Below, piece after piece: positions 18,066-25,414 of a stretch of 64,000 nucleotides of DNA. This DNA comes from Pelagibacteraceae bacterium AG-426-E17 (GTDB lineage: Bacteria; Pseudomonadota; Alphaproteobacteria; Pelagibacterales; Pelagibacteraceae): assembly GCA_003210095.1 (NCBI GenBank), contig QCNP01000001.1, positions 232,001 through 296,000 of the forward strand, given 5' to 3'. The translations under genes and the position numbers were made by a program. The first letter of the stretch is position 1. Each line of letters begins with the position of its first letter. The notes beneath the pieces are model-generated. The model searched no databases. It worked only from the letters and a program-made list of their open reading frames with translations, and was not told the DNA's origin.

Positions 18066-18617
18066 ATGGAAAATGTAAAAATATTACAAATTCAAAAAAT
18101 TTTTAAAATTTTTTTTATTATAATTTTCGGTTCACTGTTAATAACTCTGTCAGCAAAAATAAAAATTCCATTTTATCCAGTGCCAATGACTATGCAAACT
18201 TTTATGATTATTTTAATAGGAGCTTCCTTTGGATACAAAATTGGATTAGCAACTGTAAGTGTTTATTTATTTGAAGGTATAATTGGTCTACCCGTTTTTT
18301 CGAATTCTCCTGAGAAAGGTACAGGATTAGTATATTTCACAGGTCCAACAATGGGTTATCTTTTAGGATTCCTTGGTGCTGTTTTTTTTGCTGGATATTT
18401 TAAATATAACAAAAATCCTTTTTTAAATTTTATAAAAATAGTTTTTTCTATTTTCACAATTTATTTACTAGGCATTGTATGGTTGGGATATTTAATTGGT
18501 TGGGATAAACCAATATTTAAATTAGGTGCGGAACCTTTTCTTTTAGCAGAATTTTTAAAAATAATAATTCTTACAATTCTTATTCCTCATTTATCTAAAT
18601 TAAGAAAAATTATCTAG
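18066..18617 (+). CDS. bioY: Biotin transporter BioY (ECF S-component)
   Basis: A 183-residue integral membrane protein with about six helices. KIPFYPVPMTMQTFMIILIGASFG and the SVYLFEGIIGLPVFS segment are BioY signatures, and GPTMGYLLGFLGAVFFAGYF is the third conserved block. It takes up biotin alone or with an energising ECF ATPase and transmembrane module (BioM/BioN). Neither module is adjacent; the preceding gene encodes an ATPase of a different ABC class, so partnership with it is not supported. Biotin dependence would suit a streamlined marine oligotroph (inference). Its TAG stop overlaps the 3' end of the opposite-strand regA gene by 8 bases. Confidence 0.92.
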   Translation: MENVKILQIQKIFKIFFIIIFGSLLITLSAKIKIPFYPVPMTMQTFMIILIGASFGYKIGLATVSVYLFEGIIGLPVFSNSPEKGTGLVYFTGPTMGYLLGFLGAVFFAGYFKYNKNPFLNFIKIVFSIFTIYLLGIVWLGYLIGWDKPIFKLGAEPFLLAEFLKIIILTILIPHLSKLRKII

Positions 18618-19182
18618 GTGATCTTTTAGACAAAATTCTTTGTAATGTACGTCTGTGCATTTTAAGTCTCCTTGCAGTTTCAGATACGTTTCTATTACAC
18701 AGTTCAAATACCCTATGAATATGTTCCCATTTTACTCTGTCAGCAGACATTGGGTTTTCAGGTGGATCCGCTTTTTTGTTGGGATTCGCTAATAAGGCTT
18801 TTTCTACATCATCTGCATCTGCTGGCTTAGCGAGATAATCTATAGCACCTTGTTTAATAGCTGCTACAGCTGTTGGTATGTTTCCATATCCAGTGAGCAT
18901 TACTACTCTGCTCCCAGAGTTAGAATTTTGAATTTCTTTTACAACCTCTAGTCCATTTCCATCACCTAGTCTTAAATCTACAACTGCAAAAGCTGGTTTA
19001 TTTGATTTTACGGCATCAATTCCTTTTTTTACTCCCTCAGCTTGAAAAACTTTAAAACCCTTTTTTTCCATCGCTCTTGCAAGTCTTTCTCTAAAGGGAT
19101 TATCGTCATCTACTATCAGAAGAGATTTGTCCTCAAATTCGTTTATATTTTTAACCTTATCTGTCTCCATTGTAGAGGTCAT
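18610..19182 (-). CDS. regA: Response regulator, ActR/RegA/PrrA type
   Basis: A 190-residue two-domain regulator. The receiver (residues 18-130) has LLIVDDDNPFRERLARAM, phospho-acceptor Asp in FAVVDLRLGDGNGLEV, MLTGYGNIPTAVAAIKQGA, and Lys in DYLAKPADADD. A short linker leads to a Fis-type helix-turn-helix (VSETARRLKMHRRTLQRIL) that is near-invariant in RegA/ActR/PrrA. These activators control redox-dependent energy genes in alphaproteobacteria. No RegB/PrrB sensor kinase gene is adjacent. The ATG at 19182 gives MTSTMETDKV; the second Met four codons on (19170) is an equally possible start. Convergent overlap with bioY. Confidence 0.94.
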   Translation of the reverse strand: MTSTMETDKVKNINEFEDKSLLIVDDDNPFRERLARAMEKKGFKVFQAEGVKKGIDAVKSNKPAFAVVDLRLGDGNGLEVVKEIQNSNSGSRVVMLTGYGNIPTAVAAIKQGAIDYLAKPADADDVEKALLANPNKKADPPENPMSADRVKWEHIHRVFELCNRNVSETARRLKMHRRTLQRILSKRSPR

Positions 19183-19285
19183 ATGGTCATAAATACTAAA
19201 ATTTCAATAGTCAAAAAAAACCAAAAAAACCTCATAATTTTCTTTACAGAGCTCACTATATAAGTAAAAAACGATCTACAAAAAT

Positions 19286-19312
19286 TGCATATAAGTTGTG
19301 CAGTTTTTTTTT
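19286..19312 (+). terminator. Hairpin plus T-tract in the leader of the polyamine cassette (possible attenuator)
   Basis: TGCATA (19286-19291), a five-base loop and TTGTGC-type return arm (19297-19302) can form a six-pair stem including one G-U, followed after one base by nine Ts (19304-19312). This is a weak intrinsic-terminator shape. No upper-strand gene ends here (bioY ends 670 bases earlier), and it sits only 26 bases before the decarboxylase start. If real, it would act as a leader attenuator. Confidence 0.35.
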
Positions 19313-19326
19313 ATTAAATTTTTTTT

Positions 19327-19332
19327 AAGGAG
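19327..19332 (+). promoter_or_regulatory. Strong Shine-Dalgarno site for the decarboxylase gene
   Basis: AAGGAG lies six bases before the ATG at 19339. Most genes in this window lack a recognisable Shine-Dalgarno sequence, so this full-length one stands out and fixes the start. Confidence 0.8.
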
Positions 19333-19338
19333 CTAAAA

Positions 19339-20517
19339 ATGAAAAAATTTAAATCGGTTTATGAACTAATAACTGAGTTAAAACCATCTGATCCAGTTTA
19401 CTGCATCAGAAAGAAATCAATAAAAAAAGCTTCAAAATACTTTATAAAAAATTTCCCGGGTAAAGTTTTATACGCAGTTAAAACTAATCCGAACATAGCA
19501 GTTATAAAAACATTAATTGAGAGTGGTATTAGAAACTTCGATGTAGCATCTATTAAAGAAATCCAAGATATAAAAAAGATAGACAATTCTTTAGAGTGCT
19601 CGTACATGCACACTGTAAAAAGTAGAGAGGACATAAGGGATGCATATTTCAATTTTGGGGTAAAAGCATTCTCGCTGGATACTAAGGATGAACTAATCAA
19701 AATTCTAGAGACTACTAATCACGCAAATGATTTAGAATTATATGTAAGAATTGCAGTTTCAAATGAGCACGCAGAAATTGATTTATCAAAAAAATTTGGT
19801 GCTAATACTAACGAAGCACCAGGTCTAATTAGACTTACAAACCAATATACAAAAAAATTAGGGTTAAGTTTTCATGTCGGTTCTCAATGCATGCATCCTA
19901 TTTCTTATACAAAGGGAATATCCGAAATTGGGAATTTAATTAAGAAAACAAAAATTATGCCCGAGGTAATAAATATCGGTGGAGGGTTTCCAACTATTTA
20001 TCCTGACTTAATACCACAAACTTTAAATAATTACTTTAAGGAAATAAAAAAATCATTAAATAATCTTAAGTTAGATAAGTTACCAAAAATAATATGTGAA
20101 CCTGGTAGAGCGCTGGTAGCAGAGTCTGGCTCAACAATTGTAAGAGTAAATTTAAGAAAAAAACAAAAACTATATATTAACGATGGTACGTATGGATCTT
20201 TATTTGATGGAGGTGTTCCAAATATAGTTTATCCATCTAGACTTATTACAAATGGAAGAATGATATCAAAAAAAATGACAGCATTTGATTTTTATGGTCC
20301 AACATGTGATAGCATGGACTATATGAAAGGTCCTTTTATACTCCCAAACAATATAAAAGAAAATGATTACATAGAACTAGGACAGTTAGGTGCTTATGGT
20401 CTTACATTTAGAACTCAATTTAATGGTTTTTACTCTGATAAAATTTTTGAAGTTGAGGATGAGCCAATAATGACTATGTATGATAAAGATAAAAGCAAAA
20501 GTATTCTGGTTGCTTAG
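19339..20517 (+). CDS. PLP-dependent decarboxylase, fold type III (ornithine decarboxylase-like)
   Basis: A 392-residue enzyme of the alanine-racemase-fold decarboxylases. PLP-binding Lys48 is in LYAVKTNPN. GLSFHVGSQ is the PLP-stacking block, INIGGGFPT and CEPGRALVAESG bind the phosphate, and GPTCDSMD places catalytic Cys323 at the dimer interface. Length and GPTCDS loop fit bacterial ornithine (or ornithine/lysine) decarboxylase making putrescine; the much longer SpeA arginine decarboxylase and LysA are less likely. It opens a cassette with a deoxyhypusine synthase homolog and two agmatine-to-putrescine enzymes, so an arginine specificity should be kept in mind. A strong Shine-Dalgarno site precedes it. 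Confidence 0.9.
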   Translation: MKKFKSVYELITELKPSDPVYCIRKKSIKKASKYFIKNFPGKVLYAVKTNPNIAVIKTLIESGIRNFDVASIKEIQDIKKIDNSLECSYMHTVKSREDIRDAYFNFGVKAFSLDTKDELIKILETTNHANDLELYVRIAVSNEHAEIDLSKKFGANTNEAPGLIRLTNQYTKKLGLSFHVGSQCMHPISYTKGISEIGNLIKKTKIMPEVINIGGGFPTIYPDLIPQTLNNYFKEIKKSLNNLKLDKLPKIICEPGRALVAESGSTIVRVNLRKKQKLYINDGTYGSLFDGGVPNIVYPSRLITNGRMISKKMTAFDFYGPTCDSMDYMKGPFILPNNIKENDYIELGQLGAYGLTFRTQFNGFYSDKIFEVEDEPIMTMYDKDKSKSILVA

Positions 20518-20523
20518 AGTTCT

Positions 20524-21558
20524 GTGAAAAAAAACCTAGGTCATAACAGTAAAAAAGATTTTCTCAATAAACCAGTTGAACACATTGATATAACAAAGTT
20601 TGATGCAAGGCCTATAATTTCTTCAATGGAAAAGATGTCTTTCGTATCTCGAGAGACAGCTAATGCTGCAAAAATTTATAATGAAATGCTAAGTGAAAAA
20701 GATTGTACAATTTTTTTAACTTTAGCAGGCTCAACCTCTGCAGCTGGGTGTATGCATATTTATAGAGATTTAGTTAAATATAATATGGTCGATGCTATAG
20801 TCGCAACCGGAGCATCAATCATTGATATGGATTTTTTTGAGGCCTTGGGATTTAGGCATTATCAAGGCTCTCAGTTTCAAAATGATACTGAATTAAGAAA
20901 AAATTATATTGATAGAATATATGACACTTATATTGATGAAGAGGAACTGCAACATTGTGATAAAGTAATTGGAGAAATTGCTGATTCACTTGAACCACGA
21001 CCCTATACGTCGAGAGAATTTATTTGTGAGCTTGGTAAATATTTAAAAAAAAATGCAAAGAAAAAAGGTTCTTTAATTGAAATGTCATATGATTATAACG
21101 TGCCTATATTTTGTCCTGCATTCACAGACTCAAGCGCTGGATTTGGGTTGGTGATGCATCAAGAAAAAAATCCAAAAAAGCATATGACTATTGATTCAAT
21201 TAAAGAATTTAGAGAATTAACCGAGATAAAGATAAAATCAAAAGGATCTGGTTTATTGATGATTGGTGGAGGAGTGCCAAAAAATTTTATTCAGGATACA
21301 GTTATTTGTGCAGAGCTGCTTGGGAAAGAAGTGGAAATGCATAAATATGCTATTCAAATTACAGTTGCGGACTCTAGAGATGGAGCGTGCAGTAGTTCAA
21401 CTTTGAAAGAGGCTAGTTCTTGGGGCAAAGTTGATACCTCTAAGGAACAAATGGTTTTTGCTGAAGCTACGAGTGTATTGCCTCTTATAGTGAGCAATGC
21501 TTACCATTGTGGCGAATGGAAAAAAAGGGTTAGAAAAAAATTTTCTAAATTATTTTGA
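20524..21558 (+). CDS. Deoxyhypusine synthase-like protein
   Basis: A 344-residue member of the deoxyhypusine synthase (DHS) superfamily (NAD-dependent aminobutyl transfer from a polyamine). Visible blocks are IFLTLAGSTSAAGCMHIY, DAIVATGASIIDMDFFEALG, FRHYQGS, LLMIGGGVPKNF, ITVADSRDGACSSSTLKEA and SSWGKV, whose Lys302 aligns with the active-site Lys of DHS. Bacteria lack eIF5A, so the protein cannot be assumed to make hypusine; bacterial homologs are thought to transfer aminobutyl groups between small amines, giving homospermidine or guanidino analogues. It begins with GTG six bases after the decarboxylase stop. The neighbouring polyamine genes support a small-molecule substrate. Confidence 0.88.
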   Translation: MKKNLGHNSKKDFLNKPVEHIDITKFDARPIISSMEKMSFVSRETANAAKIYNEMLSEKDCTIFLTLAGSTSAAGCMHIYRDLVKYNMVDAIVATGASIIDMDFFEALGFRHYQGSQFQNDTELRKNYIDRIYDTYIDEEELQHCDKVIGEIADSLEPRPYTSREFICELGKYLKKNAKKKGSLIEMSYDYNVPIFCPAFTDSSAGFGLVMHQEKNPKKHMTIDSIKEFRELTEIKIKSKGSGLLMIGGGVPKNFIQDTVICAELLGKEVEMHKYAIQITVADSRDGACSSSTLKEASSWGKVDTSKEQMVFAEATSVLPLIVSNAYHCGEWKKRVRKKFSKLF

Positions 21559-21562
21559 TAAA

Positions 21563-22444
21563 ATGACAAAAAAAACCAAGATTGGTTTAATTCAATTAAA
21601 AATTTCAAAATCTTTAAATTTAAACATTAAAAAAGCTATTTCTAAAATTAGAGTTGCATCAAATAAAGGGGCTAAAATTATATGTGTTCCTGAACTATTT
21701 TTGTCTCAATATTTTTGTCAAACTGAAAAACATTCAAACTTTAAATTAGCCGAAAAAATTCCAAATAAAACAACTGATATTTTTTGTAAAATTGCGAAAG
21801 AATTGTCTGTTATTCTAATTTTATCTTTATTTGAGAAAAAGATTTCTGGAATGTATCATAATACGGTTCTCATAATTGACGAAAAAGGAAACATAATTAA
21901 TAAATATAGAAAAATGCATATTCCCGATGACCCAGGCTATTACGAAAAATTTTATTTTGCACCTGGCGATCTTGGTTTTAAAAGTACCAAAACCAAGTAT
22001 TGCAATATTGGATCCCTTATTTGTTGGGACCAGTGGTTTCCTGAAGCGGCAAGAATAACAGCTTTAAAAGGTGCAGATATTATTTTTTATCCTACTGCAA
22101 TAGGGTGGCACCCTAAAGAAAAAAAGAAATTTGGAAAAAAACAATTAGATTCGTGGATTACCATCCAAAGGTCACATGCAATTGCAAACGGTGTATATGT
22201 TGCAGCAATAAACAGAGTCGGTATTGAACGAAACGGTAAGACCAAAATTGATTTTTGGGGCAACTCATTTGTTTCGGATCCAAGTGGAAAAATTATTGGT
22301 AAATTGGGAAGTAAAAAAGATGGTATTTTAATTACGGAAATCGATTTAAAGAAAGTTGAAAGCACTAGACAACATTGGCCTTTTTTGAGAGATAGAAGAA
22401 TTGATGCATATAAAAGTATATTAGAAAATCCTAAAGATGAATAA
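21563..22444 (+). CDS. aguB: N-carbamoylputrescine amidase
   Basis: A 293-residue nitrilase-superfamily hydrolase converting N-carbamoylputrescine to putrescine, CO2 and ammonia. The catalytic triad is visible: Glu in ICVPELFLSQYF, Lys in YRKMHIPDDPGYYEKFYF and Cys in LICWDQWFPEAARI. The latter two blocks match N-carbamoylputrescine amidases closely, as does the C-terminal STRQHWPFLRDRRIDAY. I chose the ATG at 21563, four bases after the preceding stop; an earlier ATG at 21497 would add 22 non-homologous residues inside the previous gene. It overlaps the agmatine deiminase gene by 8 bases. Confidence 0.94.
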   Translation: MTKKTKIGLIQLKISKSLNLNIKKAISKIRVASNKGAKIICVPELFLSQYFCQTEKHSNFKLAEKIPNKTTDIFCKIAKELSVILILSLFEKKISGMYHNTVLIIDEKGNIINKYRKMHIPDDPGYYEKFYFAPGDLGFKSTKTKYCNIGSLICWDQWFPEAARITALKGADIIFYPTAIGWHPKEKKKFGKKQLDSWITIQRSHAIANGVYVAAINRVGIERNGKTKIDFWGNSFVSDPSGKIIGKLGSKKDGILITEIDLKKVESTRQHWPFLRDRRIDAYKSILENPKDE

Positions 22445-23507
22445 AGCTATAAAAACTTGTAGCTTTATAATGCCTGGTGAATTTGAAAAACAAAAATCAG
22501 TATGGATTGTTTGGCCACATAATAAAAATGATTGGCCAGGATATTTTAATAGTATTCCTGGAACTATTTCAAATATAATCTCTAAATTATCAATTTCACA
22601 AAAAGTAAACTTAATAATTCAAAAAAATGAAAATAAAAATGAAATTATAAAACTATTAAAAATAAAAAGATTTAAGAAGCCTAATGTTAAATTTTATAAG
22701 ATCGATACAGATAGAATATGGATTAGAGATTTTGGTCCAATTTACGTGAAAAATCAAACTACTGGTAAAAAAACAATTCTTAACTTTGAGTTTAATGGGT
22801 GGTCGAAATATCAAAATTTTAAAAAGGATAACAAAATTCCTTCAAAAATATGTAAGCTGACTATGATACAAAAAGTAAATCCATATATAAATTATAATAA
22901 AAAAAAATATTACCCTGTTCTGGAGGGTGGAGCATTTGATGTAAATGGAAAAGGTTCAGTTTTATTAACTAAAGAATGTCTGTTAAGTAAAAAACAAGAG
23001 AGAAATCCAGGCTTAAAAAAAAAAGATTATCAGTTATTTTTAGGAAAATATTTTGGTATTAAAAACTTTATATGGCTCAATAGGGGTATTGAAGGTGATG
23101 ACACTCACGGCCATATAGATGATATATCAAGATTTGTTTCAAAAAATACAATAATGACTTGTTTTGAGACAAATAAAAAAGACAAAAATTATAGAACATT
23201 AAATGAGAATTTAAAAATTTTAAAGAAAGCGAGAGATATAAAAGGGGAAAAATTTAGGATAATCAAAATTCCAATGCCAAAAGCGAAATATATTAATAAA
23301 GTACGAGTTCCAGCAACTTATCTAAACTTCTTTATTGGAAATAAAATAGTACTTCTTCCGATATATAACGATAAAAAAGATATTAAAGTTTTAAAAATTT
23401 TTAAAAAATTTTTTAGTAATAGAAAAGTCATTACAATTGATTGTAGTAAATTAATCTGGGGTTTTGGCGCAGTACATTGTATGACGCAACAAGAACCGGA
23501 TATTTAA
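22437..23507 (+). CDS. aguA: Agmatine deiminase
   Basis: A 356-residue peptidyl-arginine-deiminase-fold enzyme converting agmatine to N-carbamoylputrescine and ammonia, the substrate of the enzyme encoded just upstream. MPGEFEKQKSVWIVWPH is the typical N-terminus. DRIWIRDFGPIYV holds catalytic acidic residues, LEGGAFDVNGKGSVLLTKEC and EGDDTHGHIDDISRFV the central Asp/His blocks, and GFGAVHCMTQQEP the nucleophile Cys348. The last motif is usually GGGNIHCITQQ, so the glycine-rich run is degenerate here, but the HC.TQQ core is intact. An insert around residues 110-150 is Lys/Asn-rich. It abuts the opposite-strand transporter gene with no spacer. Confidence 0.92.
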   Translation: MNKAIKTCSFIMPGEFEKQKSVWIVWPHNKNDWPGYFNSIPGTISNIISKLSISQKVNLIIQKNENKNEIIKLLKIKRFKKPNVKFYKIDTDRIWIRDFGPIYVKNQTTGKKTILNFEFNGWSKYQNFKKDNKIPSKICKLTMIQKVNPYINYNKKKYYPVLEGGAFDVNGKGSVLLTKECLLSKKQERNPGLKKKDYQLFLGKYFGIKNFIWLNRGIEGDDTHGHIDDISRFVSKNTIMTCFETNKKDKNYRTLNENLKILKKARDIKGEKFRIIKIPMPKAKYINKVRVPATYLNFFIGNKIVLLPIYNDKKDIKVLKIFKKFFSNRKVITIDCSKLIWGFGAVHCMTQQEPDI

Positions 23508-24056
23508 TCAAATAGGTTTTAAAATTCCCAACAGTAAACGAAAAGGTACTAACATAATTAAAGCTATTAATATTTTTACACCTAAATCTCCAAGTGATAA
23601 TGTTACCCAAGGTACTCCAGTTCCGTAAAACGATATAGAAAAGAATAAAAACGTATCTACAGTTGATCCGATTAACGAGGAAAATAATGGAGCAACAAAC
23701 CATGTTTTCCTTCTCAATTTGTCAAAAACTTGTACATCTAATAATTGAGCTATAATAAATGCTGTTCCAGATCCAATGGCTATTCTAATAGAGATTAAAT
23801 CTGAAAAATTTGTGGAAAATAGGAGCGTAAATAATATTCCAATTGTAAAACCAAAATAAACAATTTTTCTAGCTATTAATTTCCCAAAAGATCTATTTGC
23901 TAAATCCGTAATTAGAAAAGCAACAGGATAACTAAAAGCTCCATAAGTTAATATTTCCTCTAATCCATAATACTTAACGGGAAACTGAACTAAAAAGTTT
24001 GAAATTAGAACTATTAATCCCATTAAAAGGGATAAAGTTAAGAACACTTTATTCAT
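23508..24056 (-). CDS. VUT/YhhQ-family transporter, probable queuosine precursor importer
   Basis: A 182-residue membrane protein with about six helices. LTYGAFSYPVAFLITDLANRSFG is the VUT-family signature (COG1738), with IRIAIGSGTAFIIAQLLDVQVFDKLRR and GSTVDTFLFFSISFYG as the other conserved blocks. E. coli YhhQ imports preQ0/preQ1 for the tRNA modification queuosine. The specificity here is by family transfer, and no queuosine synthesis gene is in the window. The start ATG overlaps the rpmB stop by one base. Confidence 0.82.
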   Translation of the reverse strand: MNKVFLTLSLLMGLIVLISNFLVQFPVKYYGLEEILTYGAFSYPVAFLITDLANRSFGKLIARKIVYFGFTIGILFTLLFSTNFSDLISIRIAIGSGTAFIIAQLLDVQVFDKLRRKTWFVAPLFSSLIGSTVDTFLFFSISFYGTGVPWVTLSLGDLGVKILIALIMLVPFRLLLGILKPI

Positions 24057-24337
24057 TATGCTGATTTTTGAATTATGCTTTTTTTAATTTTCTTTAATCT
24101 TATAGATAAATTTTTTGATTTAACTGTTTTCATAAATTGATCGAAACTACCTTTTTTATCTATAGATCTCATTGCTGCATTAGATACAGTTATTTTTAAT
24201 TTTTTATTAAGAAGATCGCTTTTGAAACTTACTTTTTTTACACTAGGTAAAAATCTCCTTTTTACTTTATTGTTTGCGTGACTTACCTTGTGTCCTTTTA
24301 AAGGTTTTTTTCCCGTTAATTCACACTTCTTTGACAT
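24056..24337 (-). CDS. rpmB: 50S ribosomal protein L28
   Basis: A 93-residue basic ribosomal protein. KCELTGKKPLKGHKVSHANNKVKRRF is the L28 N-terminus, followed by SLLNKKLKITVSNAAMRSIDKKG-like sequence typical of the alphaproteobacterial form, which carries a longer C-terminus than E. coli L28. A Lys-rich tail (RLKKIKKSIIQKSA) follows. It sits 39 bases downstream of the pyrD start, on the same strand but upstream in transcription of the transporter gene, with which it is coupled. Confidence 0.95.
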   Translation of the reverse strand: MSKKCELTGKKPLKGHKVSHANNKVKRRFLPSVKKVSFKSDLLNKKLKITVSNAAMRSIDKKGSFDQFMKTVKSKNLSIRLKKIKKSIIQKSA

Positions 24338-24376
24338 GATGAAGCTGTATAAATGTACTTTTTGTTTCAGTCAAGT

Positions 24377-25414
24377 TTATAATTTACCTATAATTTCAGA
24401 ATAATTTTTTATTTTTTTTTCCTTTAATATTGTTTTAAGTTCTTCATTAATTTTTATTGCAATTTTAGGTCCTCTAAAGACCATACCAGTGTAAAGCTGA
24501 ACAAAATCAGCCCCACTTAAAAATTTTTCATAAGCAGATTTTCCAGAGTCTACACCTCCCACTCCAATTATTTTTACTTGTCCATTTAGATTTTTAAAAA
24601 AATAGTTTATTAACTTATTTGATATATCTCTCAAAGGTTTACCTGATAAACCACCTCTTTGAAATTTTTGATGATCTTTTAAATTATCTCTATTTTGATC
24701 AGTGGTATTTGAAACTATTAATGCATTGACTTTGTATTCTATTAATAATTTAGATATTTCTTTTATGATTTCATTATTAATGTCTGGTGAAACCTTCAAG
24801 GCAATTGGAATTTTGCTGCTTAATTTTCTTTTTTCAGCAAAAATTTTATCTAGTAAATTCTCTAATTCATCTAAATTATGAAAATCTCTCAAGTTTTCTG
24901 TGTTAGGCGAGGAAATATTTATTGTTATGTAATCTGCTAAGTTGTGGAATTTTTTAAAACCAATAAGATAATCTTCTACTCTGTCTTTACTATCCCAATT
25001 AGGCCCTATATTTACACCGAGTATACCAATTGGTTTATTTTTTTTTATTCTTTTACTTACATTATCACTACCTGAATTGTTGAAACCTAGACGATTTATC
25101 AAAGCTTTATCGTTCTCTAATCTGAAAACTCTTGGTTTTTTATTTCCATATTGTTTTAGAGGCGTGACTGTTCCTACCTCTACAAAACCAAAACCTAAAT
25201 TAAATAATGAATTATAAACTTCAGCGTCTTTATCAAACCCAGCAGCAATTCCAATTGGGTTTTTAATCTCTTTTCCAAATAAGCTAGATTTCAAATATAA
25301 GTCCTCTGGAATTTTTTGTTTTAGAAATAAATTTGTTTTGAGAGCTTTAATAGCTAGCGAGTGGGCAAATTCAGGATCTAACTTAAATATTAATGGTCTA
25401 ATTTTATTAAACAT
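24377..25414 (-). CDS. pyrD: Dihydroorotate dehydrogenase (quinone), class 2
   Basis: A 345-residue membrane-associated FMN enzyme of pyrimidine synthesis. The N-terminal amphipathic part (PLIFKLDPEFAHSLAIKALK) is the class 2 membrane-binding helix pair. The barrel shows NPIGIAAGFDKDAEVYN, GFGFVEVGTVTP, NRLGFNNSG, the NISSPNTENLRD block with the catalytic Ser-containing loop, GGLSGKPLRDIS and IIGVGGVDSGKSAYEKFLSGADFVQLYTG for FMN phosphate binding. The start abuts the lysS stop with a one-base overlap, so the two are likely co-transcribed. Confidence 0.96.
   Translation of the reverse strand: MFNKIRPLIFKLDPEFAHSLAIKALKTNLFLKQKIPEDLYLKSSLFGKEIKNPIGIAAGFDKDAEVYNSLFNLGFGFVEVGTVTPLKQYGNKKPRVFRLENDKALINRLGFNNSGSDNVSKRIKKNKPIGILGVNIGPNWDSKDRVEDYLIGFKKFHNLADYITINISSPNTENLRDFHNLDELENLLDKIFAEKRKLSSKIPIALKVSPDINNEIIKEISKLLIEYKVNALIVSNTTDQNRDNLKDHQKFQRGGLSGKPLRDISNKLINYFFKNLNGQVKIIGVGGVDSGKSAYEKFLSGADFVQLYTGMVFRGPKIAIKINEELKTILKEKKIKNYSEIIGKL

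Noticed and set aside
19187-19214. TTGACT-17-TATGAC on the lower strand as a regA promoter
   Set aside because: The -10 lies within about five bases of the first ATG, so transcription would begin at or inside the start codon. It could work only for a leaderless message from the second Met, which I cannot support.
19183-19338. Known speF-type polyamine leader RNA upstream of the decarboxylase
   Set aside because: The leader is only about 150 bases and I find none of the long paired structure or leader peptide of that element; only a short hairpin is visible.
21497-21562. N-terminal extension of the N-carbamoylputrescine amidase into the preceding gene
   Set aside because: The 22 extra residues are an out-of-frame reading of the DHS-like C-terminus; the ATG at 21563 sits just after the upstream stop and matches the family start.
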